Of a stretch of DNA of 64,000 nucleotides, positions 37,820-48,886 are shown piece after piece. The first letter of the stretch is position 1. Each line of letters begins with the position of its first letter. This DNA comes from Bradyrhizobium xenonodulans (GTDB taxonomy: Bacteria; Pseudomonadota; Alphaproteobacteria; Rhizobiales; Xanthobacteraceae). The translations under genes were made by a program, and so were the position numbers. The stretch spans positions 558,001-622,000 of the forward strand of contig NZ_CP089391.1 in NCBI RefSeq assembly GCF_027594865.1, in the 5' to 3' direction. The notes below the pieces were generated by a model. That model ran no database searches. It was not told where the DNA came from and saw only the letters and a list, made by a program, of their open reading frames with translations.

Positions 37820-38740
37820 TTACTTCTTCGCAGGCGGCGCCATCTTGCTGTCGGAGGGCTTGGCATCGGTCTTGGCCGCATCGGCCGGCTTGGCGTCGGC
37901 CGCCGGCTGGTCCATGCGCTCGACCTTGGCTTCCGCGCGCAGCTTGGCGACGTAGTCGGCCTGGGCCTTGCGGGTGACGTATTGCTCGATCTGCGCCTTG
38001 ACCTGCTCGAAGTCCGGCGCCTTGCGGCTGCGCTTTTCCTCGACCTTGATGATGTGCCAGCCGAACTGCGACTTCACGGGGTCGGAGATCTTGCCCGGCT
38101 CGAGCGCGAAGGCCACGGCCGAGAATTCCGGCACCATCTGCTCCTTGGTGAAGAAGCCGAGGTCGCCGCCATCGGCCGAGCCCGGATCCTTGGACTTCTT
38201 CTTGGCAAGCTCGGCGAAATCGGCGCCCTTGTCGAGCTCGGCCTTCACCGCCTTGGCCTCGTCCTCGGTCTCGACCAGGATGTGGCGGGCGCGCACTTCC
38301 TGCTCGCCCGTGATCTGCTTGGAGGCCTCCTCATAGACCTTCTTCATCGCGTCGGGAGTGGTGGCGGCCTTGCCCTCGCCCGCGAGCAGGCTGTCCATCA
38401 GCAGGCGGTTGCGGGCAAACGCCAGGCGCTTCTTGAACTCCTCGCCGTCGGCGATCTTCTTGTCCTCGGCGGCCTTGCCGACGATCTTCATGTCGATCAG
38501 GAAGGACAGGACGTTCTCGTCCTTGGTCGCCGGGTCCATCTGGGCGAGGCTCGGTCCGAGTTCCTCCTCGGCCATGGCGACGTCGCTCTTCTTGATTTCC
38601 GCGCCATTGACCTTCGCCAGCACCGGATCGTCGGCAGCCCGGCCGGGACCCGCGATCAGCGCCAGCGCAAGGCAGCCCACGAGGGCGGTGGCGAGGCCGA
38701 AGCGCAGGCCGGTTTTGGTTACCGGGAACGAGGTGGTCAT
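37820..38740 (-). CDS. Periplasmic PpiC-type (parvulin) peptidyl-prolyl isomerase
   Basis: The 306-residue protein has a signal peptide (GLATALVGCLALALIAGPGRA), a SurA/PrsA-like helical N-domain, and a parvulin domain (VRARHILVETEDEAKAVKAE, then DGGDLGFFTKEQMVPEFS and GWHIIKVEEKR). It should assist folding of exported proteins, which suits its position divergent from secA. The C-terminal tail is Ala/Lys/Pro-rich. I start at MTTSFPVTKTG; the longer frame from a GTG 16 codons earlier would spoil the signal peptide. Confidence 0.9.
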   Translation of the reverse strand: MTTSFPVTKTGLRFGLATALVGCLALALIAGPGRAADDPVLAKVNGAEIKKSDVAMAEEELGPSLAQMDPATKDENVLSFLIDMKIVGKAAEDKKIADGEEFKKRLAFARNRLLMDSLLAGEGKAATTPDAMKKVYEEASKQITGEQEVRARHILVETEDEAKAVKAELDKGADFAELAKKKSKDPGSADGGDLGFFTKEQMVPEFSAVAFALEPGKISDPVKSQFGWHIIKVEEKRSRKAPDFEQVKAQIEQYVTRKAQADYVAKLRAEAKVERMDQPAADAKPADAAKTDAKPSDSKMAPPAKK

Positions 38741-39094
38741 GGAAAATCCTTTTGTTGAAGCAGGGGGCTGCTCGAGCGGGGCGGACACTCGCCCAATTCA
38801 GGGGGGCTTGGCAACGCGAAAAGTCTGTCAAAATGATGAATTAGCCGCAACGCGGCCGCCGTTGACAAGGCCCTGACCGGGCCATATCTCTGCCCGGTCG
38901 CGACCATGGCGATGGCGTTTATTTTGCTGCGTTTTTGGCCGTTGAACCCAGACTTGCCCAATTCCCACCCATATGGCGGATGACCCCCCGCAGTCCGGGC
39001 TCTGGCGCCATCAGGCGTCACGGTGAGTTGATAGGCAGGCGGGTGACAACTTCTTGGCTGCAACGCGGTTAAATCGCGAACACAGGAACTAGGC
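38741..39094. other. Divergent region between the isomerase gene and secA
   Basis: This 354-bp stretch carries the sigma-70-like promoter listed at 38862-38890 and, nearer secA, an AT-poor leader of about 200 bases. No ORF with support and no SecM-like arrest peptide was seen. Confidence 0.6.
38862..38890 (+). promoter_or_regulatory. Sigma-70-type promoter candidate for secA
   Basis: A consensus -35 box TTGACA (38862-38867) is followed after 17 bases by TATCTC (38885-38890). The spacing is optimal and the -35 perfect, though the -10 is weak. Transcription would start about 200 bases before the secA ATG. Confidence 0.5.
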
Positions 39095-41935
<2,841 letters not shown>

Positions 41936-41989
41936 GGCAGTAGCTACGCAGGCGTGAGGCGCGACGCCAGCGCCTCATCCTCCACTATC

Positions 41990-42086
41990 GTCGCCCGGCT
42001 TGACCGGGCGACCCAGTACGCTGCGGCTTCTCGATTCAAGCACGACCGTCTCTGGAATACTGGATCGCCCGATTAAATCGGGCGAT
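41990..42086. repeat. Composite GTCGCCCGG / ATCGCCCGA palindromic element (intact copy)
   Basis: Two hairpins face each other: GTCGCCCGG-CTTGA-CCGGGCGAC (41990-42012) followed by CCAGTACGC, and ACTGG then ATCGCCCGAT-TAA-ATCGGGCGAT (42064-42086) followed by GACAG. The same order of words is found around the IS element at 57942-59312. It separates convergent secA and marR and may serve as a two-way terminator. Confidence 0.8.
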
Positions 42087-42121
42087 GACAGTGAGTGTGT
42101 GGGAGCCGCTTCCGTCCCAAC

Positions 42122-42580
42122 TCAATTCGAGCTGTCGATCAAGCTCTCCAGCAGCCGCTTGAGCTCGCTCGTCGACTTGTCGCCGTAGCTCTCCAGGATG
42201 TGCTCCTCCTGGTCGACCGCGAGCGAGTTGAGCTTCTTGCACAGCACCTTGCCGCGGTCGGAGATGAACATCAGCACCTTGCGGCGGTCGTTCGGGTCCT
42301 GCACGCGATAGACCAGCGTGTCGGAGACCATGCGGTCGATCATCTTGGTCAGCGTCGGATGATTGAGCAGCACCGCGTCCGCGAGTTCGCCCATCGAATG
42401 GCCGTCGCCGTCCGAGAGAACTTTCAGGATGCGCCACTGCTCGACGGGAACGCCTTCCTTGCTCAACCGCAGCTCGAGCTGGCGGTTGATCTCCCGGTTG
42501 GCTTGCGCGAGCAGGTAAGCGAGGTGTTCGGTGATCGGGGAGTTCGGTTTTGCCACGGCTAAGACTTCGTCTTGACCCAA
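42122..42580 (-). CDS. MarR-family transcriptional regulator
   Basis: The 152-residue protein is a winged-helix MarR member: EQWRILKVLSDGDGHSMGEL, NHPTLTKMIDRMVSDTLVYR and the wing DPNDRRKVLMFISDRGK. MarR proteins bind palindromes as dimers and let go when an effector binds. It is divergent from the amide cluster, with an array of TTCAA/TTGAA half-sites between them, and is the likely regulator of that cluster and of itself. Confidence 0.87.
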   Translation of the reverse strand: MGQDEVLAVAKPNSPITEHLAYLLAQANREINRQLELRLSKEGVPVEQWRILKVLSDGDGHSMGELADAVLLNHPTLTKMIDRMVSDTLVYRVQDPNDRRKVLMFISDRGKVLCKKLNSLAVDQEEHILESYGDKSTSELKRLLESLIDSSN

Positions 42581-42621
42581 TTGAGTGAATGTCTTGCAAT
42601 CAATGCTGCATCTATATGCAC

Positions 42622-42650
42622 TTCAATTGTTGAATATTCAATATTTTCAA
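42622..42650. promoter_or_regulatory. TTCAA / TTGAA half-site array, candidate MarR operator
   Basis: Half-sites alternate at 42622-42626 (TTCAA), 42630-42634 (TTGAA), 42637-42641 (TTCAA) and 42646-42650 (TTCAA). The middle two form the perfect 12-bp palindrome TTGAATATTCAA (42630-42641), the size and style of known MarR sites. The array is about 45 bp upstream of the marR start and 100 bp upstream of the AmiC-like gene, and AT-rich as a promoter would be. Confidence 0.6.
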
Positions 42651-42711
42651 AATAGGATCATTGCCCAACAAAAGGGCGGAAGCCGCGGCCGCCTGCTCAA
42701 TGTGCTTTCAG

Positions 42712-42725
42712 GTCTGGTACCAGAC
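42712..42725. promoter_or_regulatory. Perfect 14-bp palindrome GTCTGGTACCAGAC before the AmiC-like gene
   Basis: The palindrome abuts the AGGAG ribosome site of the next gene. Its core TGGTACCA resembles operators of FadR/FCD-type GntR regulators. It could also fold in the mRNA and shade the ribosome site. No GntR gene is in the window, so a regulator assignment is only a suggestion. Confidence 0.4.
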
Positions 42726-42735
42726 AGGAGTTGGC

Positions 42736-43920
42736 GTGCGCGCGACGGTAAACTTCCCGGCTCACGGCGGTCCGGCGTTGCCGCCGTCCCTGCTGTTCAG
42801 GAATCTGTCGTCATCGGCGGCCGATTTCGACCTGTCTCCGGTTGACGCGCATTTCATGCGGCGCCGCGGCGCGCGCAACAAGCTGCGTATCGGCAACTTC
42901 CTCACCTTCACCGGCTCGCCCGGGATCTGGGGCCCGACCTCCACCAACAGCGCGATGCTGGCGATCGCCGAGATCAACAAGCGCGGCGGCATTTTGGGGC
43001 GCGAGCTCGAATTGTCGATCTACGATTCCGGCGGCCCGATCGACGATGTGGTGCAGCGCGCCGAGCAGGCGATTGCCTTCGACGAGGTCGACCTCATCAT
43101 GGGCTCGCATATCAGCGCGGTCCGCGTCGCACTGCGCAAGGTCACCGGCAACCGCATCCCCTACATCTACACGCCGGTCTATGAAGGCGGCGAGCGGACC
43201 CCGGGCGTGATGGCGATCGGCGAGACCCCGCGCTGGCAGAGCCGGCCGTCGATCCACTGGCTGGCGGACGTGAAGAAGGCGGCGCGCTGGTACCTGATCG
43301 GCAGCGATTACGTCTGGCCGTGGCAGTCGCATCGCGCGGTCAAGCGCTACATCAAGGAGGCCGGCGGCCAGGTCGTCGGCGAGGAGTTCGTTCCCGTCGG
43401 CGAGGACAATCACGAGCCGCACCTGGCGCGCATTCGCGCCGCCAAGCCCGACGTCGTGCTGATCTCGCTGATCGGCACCGACAGCATCACCTTCAACCGC
43501 GCCTTTGCCGAGGCCGGCCTTGCCACCTCGACGCTGCGGCTGGCGGGCGCGATGGACGAGACCGTGCTGCTCGGCATCGGCGCCGACAACACCGAGAATC
43601 TGTTCTGCGCTTCCGGCTATTTCAACTGCATGGTCTCGCGCGCCAATGACGAGTTCCTCGGCGGCTACCAAGCCATGTTCGGCGCCAACGCCCCGCCGGT
43701 CGGGTCGGTCGGCCAGTCGAACTACGAGGGCTTGCGCTTCCTCGAGGCCGTGGCCAACCGTGCCGGCTCGCTGGCCATGCGCCCGTTGCTGAAGGCGGCG
43801 CGCAACACCGTCTATTCGGCGGGCCGCGGTCCCGTCACCATCCGCGATGGTCGCGCCGAGATGCCGATGTATCTGGCTGAAGCCGACGGTCTCGACTTCA
43901 GGCTGGTCAAGACGCTCTGA
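42736..43920 (+). CDS. AmiC-like amide/branched-chain substrate-binding-fold protein without signal peptide
   Basis: The 394-residue protein has the type I periplasmic-binding fold of the AmiC/UrtA/FmdD group: RIGNFLTFTGSPGIWGPTST, AIAEINKRGGILGRELEL, and ARWYLIGSDYVWPWQSHRAV, which recalls the AmiC GSDYIYPRESN. No signal peptide or Tat motif is visible, unlike the second binding protein of this cluster, so it may act in the cytoplasm as an amide sensor, as AmiC does. The GTG start is chosen for its AGGAG five bases before; a TTG at 42661 and an ATG at 42856 are alternatives. No AmiR-like ANTAR partner is seen. Confidence 0.75.
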   Translation: MRATVNFPAHGGPALPPSLLFRNLSSSAADFDLSPVDAHFMRRRGARNKLRIGNFLTFTGSPGIWGPTSTNSAMLAIAEINKRGGILGRELELSIYDSGGPIDDVVQRAEQAIAFDEVDLIMGSHISAVRVALRKVTGNRIPYIYTPVYEGGERTPGVMAIGETPRWQSRPSIHWLADVKKAARWYLIGSDYVWPWQSHRAVKRYIKEAGGQVVGEEFVPVGEDNHEPHLARIRAAKPDVVLISLIGTDSITFNRAFAEAGLATSTLRLAGAMDETVLLGIGADNTENLFCASGYFNCMVSRANDEFLGGYQAMFGANAPPVGSVGQSNYEGLRFLEAVANRAGSLAMRPLLKAARNTVYSAGRGPVTIRDGRAEMPMYLAEADGLDFRLVKTL

Positions 43921-43963
43921 GCTCGTGTCGTCCCCCGGTCGGGGCGGCTTTGCGAAATAATAC

Positions 43964-43994
43964 TTGAAAAGGAAAATATTTCCGTCTGTAATAT
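43964..43994 (+). promoter_or_regulatory. Possible promoter and inverted repeat before the amidase gene
   Basis: TTGAAA (43964-43969) and TAATAT (43989-43994) are separated by 19 bases, longer than ideal. Between them lies GGAAA-ATA-TTTCC (43971-43983), an inverted repeat that might be an operator. The region is strikingly AT-rich next to its neighbours. Confidence 0.35.
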
Positions 43995-44085
43995 CGACGC
44001 GAAGCCGGTTGGCCCGCGCTGTGCAGGCGCGACCGAGTGGCTTTTCGTTCAACGCCAGGGATCAAGAAGCCTCAAGGAGAGCGCC

Positions 44086-45600
44086 GTGACAGTTGCCCTT
44101 CCCACGCCCGCCCAACTTCGCAGCGTCGCCGAGCAGTGCGGCCTTTCGCTCACCGACGACGACGTCGCCTCGTTCCGTGGCCTGATGCAGGGCTCGATCG
44201 AGGCCTACAATCTCGTCGGCGCGATGCCGGACGAGGTGCCGGAGGTCAAGTACCCGCGCACGCCGGGCTACCGGCCCTCGGCCGAGGAGAACCCGCGCAA
44301 CGCCTGGTACCGCAAGTCGACCGTGAAGGGCGCTAGCTCCGGCAAGCTGAAGGGCAAGACCGTCGCCCTGAAGGACAACATCATGCTGGCCGGCGTTCCC
44401 ATGACCAACGGCTCCTCGACGCTGGAAGGTTATGTGCCCGATTTCGACGCCACCATCGTCACGCGCATGCTGGATGCCGGCGCCGAGATCAAGGGCAAGG
44501 TGCATTGTGAGCACTTCTGCCTGTCCGGCGGCAGCCACACCGGCTCCTATGGGCCGGTGCATAACCCCCACAAGATGGGTTACTCGGCCGGCGGTTCGTC
44601 GTCGGGCTCGGGCGTCGTGGTGGCGCTCGGCGAGGTCGACATGGCGATCGGCGGCGACCAGGGCGGCTCGATTCGCATGCCGTCCTCGTTCTGCGGCATC
44701 TACGGCATGAAGCCGACCTGGGGCCTCGTGCCCTACACCGGGATCATGCCGATCGAGATCTACGTCGACCATACCGGTCCGATGACCGCGACGGTCGCCG
44801 ACAACGCGCTGCTGCTCGAAGTGCTCGCCGGCGATGACGGCTACGATCCCCGCATCAAGGCGCCGAAGGTCGAGGAGTACACCAAGGCGCTCGGCCAGGG
44901 CGTCAAGGGCATGAAGATCGGCATCCTCAACGAAGGTTTCGAGCAGCCGACCGCAGAGGCCGCGGTGAATGAAAGCGTGCGCGAGGCCGCAAAGCGCTTC
45001 AAGGACCTGGGCGCCACCGTCGAGACGGTCTCGGTCCCGATGCATCTCCTGGGCGGCGCGATCTGGACCCCGATCGGCACCGAAGGCCTGACCCAGACCA
45101 TGATGTTCGGCGACGGCTACGGCCTGTCCCGCGGCGATCTCTATTCGACCTCGCTGATGGATTTTCATCGCGGCTGGCGCCGGCAGGCCGACTCGCTGTC
45201 CGAGACCACGAAATTGTTCATGATGCTCGGCACCTACATTAACAACAATTTCGGCCCACGCTTCTACGGCAAGGCACTCAACATCTCGCGTCGCCTGTCC
45301 GCGGCCTACGACAAGGCGTTCGGGGATTACGACCTGCTGCTGATGCCGACCACACCGATGAAGGCGACCAAGCTGCCGGAGCCCACTGCCAGCCGCGAGG
45401 ATTATGTCGCCCGGGCGCTGGAGATGATCTCCAACACCGCGCCGTTCGACATCACCCACCATCCCGCGATGTCGCTGCCCTGCGGCATGGTCGACGGCCT
45501 GCCGGTCGGCCTGATGCTGGTCGGCCGCATGTTCGAGGAATCCACCATCTACCGCGCCGCGCACGCCTTCGAGCAGATCGGCGACTGGAAGAAGATGTGA
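44086..45600 (+). CDS. Amidase of the rhodococcal nitrile-pathway type
   Basis: The 504-residue amidase-signature enzyme has Lys96, Ser171, Asp191 and Ser195 at the same numbers as the catalytic residues of the Rhodococcus rhodochrous J1 amidase, in TVALKDNIM, AGGSSSGSG and IGGDQGGSIRMP. Long stretches such as FGLVPYTG-like GLVPYTGIMPIE also match that group. It should hydrolyse aliphatic or aromatic amides to acids and ammonia. It starts at a GTG after AAGGAGAG. Neighbouring binding proteins and ABC importer suggest that its substrate is imported; no nitrile hydratase is present. Confidence 0.88.
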   Translation: MTVALPTPAQLRSVAEQCGLSLTDDDVASFRGLMQGSIEAYNLVGAMPDEVPEVKYPRTPGYRPSAEENPRNAWYRKSTVKGASSGKLKGKTVALKDNIMLAGVPMTNGSSTLEGYVPDFDATIVTRMLDAGAEIKGKVHCEHFCLSGGSHTGSYGPVHNPHKMGYSAGGSSSGSGVVVALGEVDMAIGGDQGGSIRMPSSFCGIYGMKPTWGLVPYTGIMPIEIYVDHTGPMTATVADNALLLEVLAGDDGYDPRIKAPKVEEYTKALGQGVKGMKIGILNEGFEQPTAEAAVNESVREAAKRFKDLGATVETVSVPMHLLGGAIWTPIGTEGLTQTMMFGDGYGLSRGDLYSTSLMDFHRGWRRQADSLSETTKLFMMLGTYINNNFGPRFYGKALNISRRLSAAYDKAFGDYDLLLMPTTPMKATKLPEPTASREDYVARALEMISNTAPFDITHHPAMSLPCGMVDGLPVGLMLVGRMFEESTIYRAAHAFEQIGDWKKM

Positions 45601-45628
45601 GCGAGGTATTGATGCAGACGAGCGGACC

Positions 45629-45686
45629 AAAGCGTTTTCGAGCGAAGTGGATGCCGGTTCGCGTCAAGACAACGCGTCAGAACAAG
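45629..45686. repeat. Dispersed short repeat (AGCGTTTTC...GCGAAGTGGA...CCGGTTCGCG type), copy 2
   Basis: Between the amidase and the first permease gene lie the ordered words AGCGTTTTCGAGCGAAGTGG, CCGGTTCGCG, TCAAGACAACGCGTCAGAAC, matching the copy at 11226-11281. Its placement inside a likely operon means it is transcribed and could fold or process the mRNA. Confidence 0.75.
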
Positions 45687-45696
45687 AATCCACCGC

Positions 45697-46554
45697 ATGG
45701 CTAACGCGTTCGTCGCGGCGTTCGAGATCCTGAGCTTCGGCGCGATCATCGTCCTGATCGTGCTGGGGCTCGGGATCATCGCCAGCATGATGGGCATCTT
45801 CAACTTCGCGCAGGGCGAGTTCGTCCTGCTCGGGGCCTACATCACCTATCTCGCCCACGCCAAGGGCCTGCCGATCTGGGCCGGCATGGTCGCGGCCCCC
45901 TTCGTGGTCGGCGCCCTCGGCTTCGTGCTGGAGGCGCTGATCATACGTCGCTTCTACGCCGCGCCGATCGTCGCCATGCTCGGCACTTACGCGCTCGGCC
46001 TGATCATCCGCGAAGCCGTCCGCGGCCTGATCGGCGGCTTCTATCTCACCGTGCCCGAGCCGATCGGCGGCTCGATCGACATCGGCGCCATGCACATCTC
46101 GGCTTGGCGCTTCACCATCATCGTCATCACGCTGCTGGTGATGGCGGGCTGCTATCTCCTGCTGTCGCGCACCAGCTTTGGCCTGCGCATGCGTGCCACG
46201 CTGGAAAACCCGTCGCTGGCACGCGCCTCGGGCATTTCCACGCCCTTGATGTACGGCGCCACCTTCGCGTTCGGCTCCGCGCTCGCCGGCCTTGCCGGTG
46301 CGCTGATCGTGCCGGTGTTCAGCCTCTACGCCGATCTCGGCCTGCGCTTCCTGATCCAGGGCTTCGTCGCGGTGATGGTCGGTGGCGTCGGCTCGTTCAT
46401 CGGGCCGGTCGCTGGCGCCGGTGTCATCGGCACGCTCAGCGCCGCGCTGCCATGGGTGATGGCGCCCGTCGTCGCCGACGTCCTCGTCTTCGTGCTCGCC
46501 ATTGTCTTCATCAAATTCCGCCCGCAGGGCCTCATCGCTGGAAAAGGGGTTTAG
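45697..46554 (+). CDS. ABC transporter permease, branched-chain amino acid / urea type (LivH/UrtB-like)
   Basis: The 285-residue protein has about eight membrane segments and the LivH/UrtB pattern: GLGIIASMMGIFNFAQGEFV near the N-terminus and the conserved FGLRMRATLENPSLARASGI loop in the middle, followed by AGLAGALIVPVFS. It forms half of the membrane channel with the second permease. The gene starts with CAGAACAAGAATCCACCGC upstream, a weak ribosome site, so it may depend on translation from the amidase. Confidence 0.9.
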   Translation: MANAFVAAFEILSFGAIIVLIVLGLGIIASMMGIFNFAQGEFVLLGAYITYLAHAKGLPIWAGMVAAPFVVGALGFVLEALIIRRFYAAPIVAMLGTYALGLIIREAVRGLIGGFYLTVPEPIGGSIDIGAMHISAWRFTIIVITLLVMAGCYLLLSRTSFGLRMRATLENPSLARASGISTPLMYGATFAFGSALAGLAGALIVPVFSLYADLGLRFLIQGFVAVMVGGVGSFIGPVAGAGVIGTLSAALPWVMAPVVADVLVFVLAIVFIKFRPQGLIAGKGV

Positions 46555-46558
46555 TTAC

Positions 46559-47776
46559 ATGTTCGATCGTACGCAGCTTTCACGCCGCCGCTTCCTGTCC
46601 AATCTGGCGTTCACCACCGGCGCGGTCGCGACCGGTGTCGGCAGCTGGGTGATCCCGGCGCCCTGGGCCAATGCGGCCGAAGGCCCGATCAAGGTCGGCA
46701 TCGCGACCGACCTCACCGGTCCGATCGCTTACGCCGGTAACGCCGACGCCAATGTCGCCAAGATGGTGATCAAGGAGATCAACACCGCCGGCGGTCTGCT
46801 CGGCCGACCGCTCGAGCTCTACATCGAGGATACCGCGTCGAACGAATCCGTCGCCGTCGGCAACGTGCGCAAGCTGATCCAGCGCGACAAGGTCGACATG
46901 GTGCTCGGCGGCATCACTTCGTCGATGCGCAATGCGATCAAGGATCCGATCGTGGCGCGCGGCAAGACGCTCTACATCTATCCGCAGCTCTACGAGGGCA
47001 AGGAATGCACGCCCTATCTGTTCTGCACCGGCCCGACGCCGGCGCAACAATGCGACGAATTCATTCCCTGGCTGATCAAGAACGGCGGCAAGAAGTTCGC
47101 GCTGCCCAGCGCCAACTATGTCTGGCCGCACACGCTCAACGTCTATGCCCGCAAGGTGATCGAGGCGAACGGCGGCGAAGTCGTGTTCGAGGAATACTAT
47201 CCGCTCGACCAGGTCGACTTCTCCGCGACCGTCAACCGCATCATTTCCAACAAGGTCGACGTCGTCTTCAACACCGTCATTCCGCCGGGCGTCGGTCCGT
47301 TCTTCAAGCAGCTCTATGAAGCTGGCTTCCTCAAGAACGGCGGGCGCCTCGCCTGCGTCTACTATGACGAGAACACGCTCAACATCAATCAGGCCGCCGA
47401 GATCGAGGGCCTCGCGAGCTGCCTCGATTACTTCAAGGTGCTGACCAAGGAGAACTCGTTCGACGCCAAGATCCAGGCGGCCTACGAGAAGGACTTTCCG
47501 GGCAACTTCCTGTTCGCCGCCGGCAGCGCCGCGACCGGCACCTATCGCGGTCTCAAGCTGTGGGAAGCCGCCGTCAAGGAAGCCGGCAAGATCGATCGCG
47601 AGTCGGTGGCAGCAAGCCTCGATCATGCCAAGATCGCCGAAGGTCCGGGCGGGCCCGCCGAGATGGTGCCGGGCAAGCGGCACTGCAAGATGAAGATGTA
47701 CACCGCGGTCGCCAAGGGCGGGAACTACGAGATCGTCGGACGCAGCGACGGCCTCGTCGATCCCAAGGAATGCTGA
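46559..47776 (+). CDS. Tat-exported ABC substrate-binding protein (UrtA/FmdD-like)
   Basis: The 405-residue protein has a clear Tat signal (SRRRFLSNLAFTTGAVATGV, then ANAAEGPIKVG), so it folds before export. The mature protein is a type I binding fold of the urea/short-amide group: IGIATDLTGPIAYAG-like start, GGITSSMRNAIKDPIVARGK, and NYVWPHTLNVYARKVIEANG. It starts four bases after the permease stop. The ligand is likely urea, an amide or a related compound rather than a branched-chain amino acid. Confidence 0.9.
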   Translation: MFDRTQLSRRRFLSNLAFTTGAVATGVGSWVIPAPWANAAEGPIKVGIATDLTGPIAYAGNADANVAKMVIKEINTAGGLLGRPLELYIEDTASNESVAVGNVRKLIQRDKVDMVLGGITSSMRNAIKDPIVARGKTLYIYPQLYEGKECTPYLFCTGPTPAQQCDEFIPWLIKNGGKKFALPSANYVWPHTLNVYARKVIEANGGEVVFEEYYPLDQVDFSATVNRIISNKVDVVFNTVIPPGVGPFFKQLYEAGFLKNGGRLACVYYDENTLNINQAAEIEGLASCLDYFKVLTKENSFDAKIQAAYEKDFPGNFLFAAGSAATGTYRGLKLWEAAVKEAGKIDRESVAASLDHAKIAEGPGGPAEMVPGKRHCKMKMYTAVAKGGNYEIVGRSDGLVDPKEC

Positions 47777-47782
47777 GGCGGA

Positions 47783-48886
47783 ATGCCGAAGTCCATGAGT
47801 GTGGTAAGAGAGGCCATCGTCGCCGACGCCGGCGATGAAGTGGACGGTGCGATGGCCGAACGCGCAACGGCGAAGCAAGCTGCGGCCGGACGAAAGATCC
47901 TGCCGATCGTGGAGGGCGTCGTGCTGGTCGCGGCGCTGCTCGCGCCGCTGGTGCTGCAGGACTATCTCACGGTGTTCGCGACGCGTGTGATCATCCTCGC
48001 GCTGTTCGCGCTGTCGTTCGACCTGGTCTGGGGCTATGCCGGCATCATGAGCTTCGGCCAGGCCCTGTTCTTCGGCTCGGCCGGCTATGGCGTCGCGCTG
48101 CTCGCGCGCGACCTCGACATCACCAACATCTTGCTGGTGCTGCCGGCGGGCACCATCATCGGCCTCACCTTCGCGCTGCTGCTCGGCGGCTTCCTGCTGC
48201 TGGGACGGCATCCCTCCAGCGTGATCTTCGTCTCGCTCGGCACGCTGACCGGCTCCTACGCCGCCGATCGTCTCGCGCGCGGCTGGTACTATCTCGGCGG
48301 CCAGAACGGCATCCCCTCGATCGCGCCGATGTCGCTCGGCGGTTACGAGTTCACGGAAGGGCCGGCCTTCTATTATCTCGTGCTCGGCATCCTCGTCGTC
48401 GTCTACCTGCTCTGCCGCTTCCTGGTGCGCTCGCAGTTCGGCTTGGCGCTGGCCGGCCTGCGCGAGAACGAGCAGCGCATCGCCTTCTTCGGCTACAAGG
48501 CGCAGCATCTCAAGGCGATCATCTTTGCGATCGGCGGCGCCATCGCCGGCCTTGCCGGTAGCCTCTATGCCTTCCACGAAGGTTTCGTCTGGCCCAACAT
48601 GGTCGGCGTCGTGGTCTCGACCCAGGTGGTGCTTTACGTTCTGTTCGGCGGCTCCGGCACGCTGATCGGCGCCGTCATCGGCACCGTGATCGTCGAGGGC
48701 GTCAGCTTCTGGCTCTCGGACAATTATCGCGACATCTGGCCGATCATCCTCGGCTTGCTGCTCCTCCTCGTGATCCTGTTCCGGCCGCTCGGCCTGATCA
48801 GTTTCGTGCTCGGCGAGCGCGAGCGGGTCGGCAGCTTCGGTGCCAAGCTCAACGCGAACGTCAAGGAGAAGCGCAATGCTCCTTGA
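47783..48886 (+). CDS. ABC transporter permease, LivM/UrtC-like
   Basis: The 367-residue protein has an N-terminal cytosolic extension of about 45 residues, then about nine membrane segments with FDLVWGYAGIMSFGQALFFG and the LAGLRENEQRIAFFGYKAQH loop, matching the UrtC/LivM family. It is the partner of the first permease. It overlaps the next gene by 11 bases. Confidence 0.9.
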   Translation: MPKSMSVVREAIVADAGDEVDGAMAERATAKQAAAGRKILPIVEGVVLVAALLAPLVLQDYLTVFATRVIILALFALSFDLVWGYAGIMSFGQALFFGSAGYGVALLARDLDITNILLVLPAGTIIGLTFALLLGGFLLLGRHPSSVIFVSLGTLTGSYAADRLARGWYYLGGQNGIPSIAPMSLGGYEFTEGPAFYYLVLGILVVVYLLCRFLVRSQFGLALAGLRENEQRIAFFGYKAQHLKAIIFAIGGAIAGLAGSLYAFHEGFVWPNMVGVVVSTQVVLYVLFGGSGTLIGAVIGTVIVEGVSFWLSDNYRDIWPIILGLLLLLVILFRPLGLISFVLGERERVGSFGAKLNANVKEKRNAP

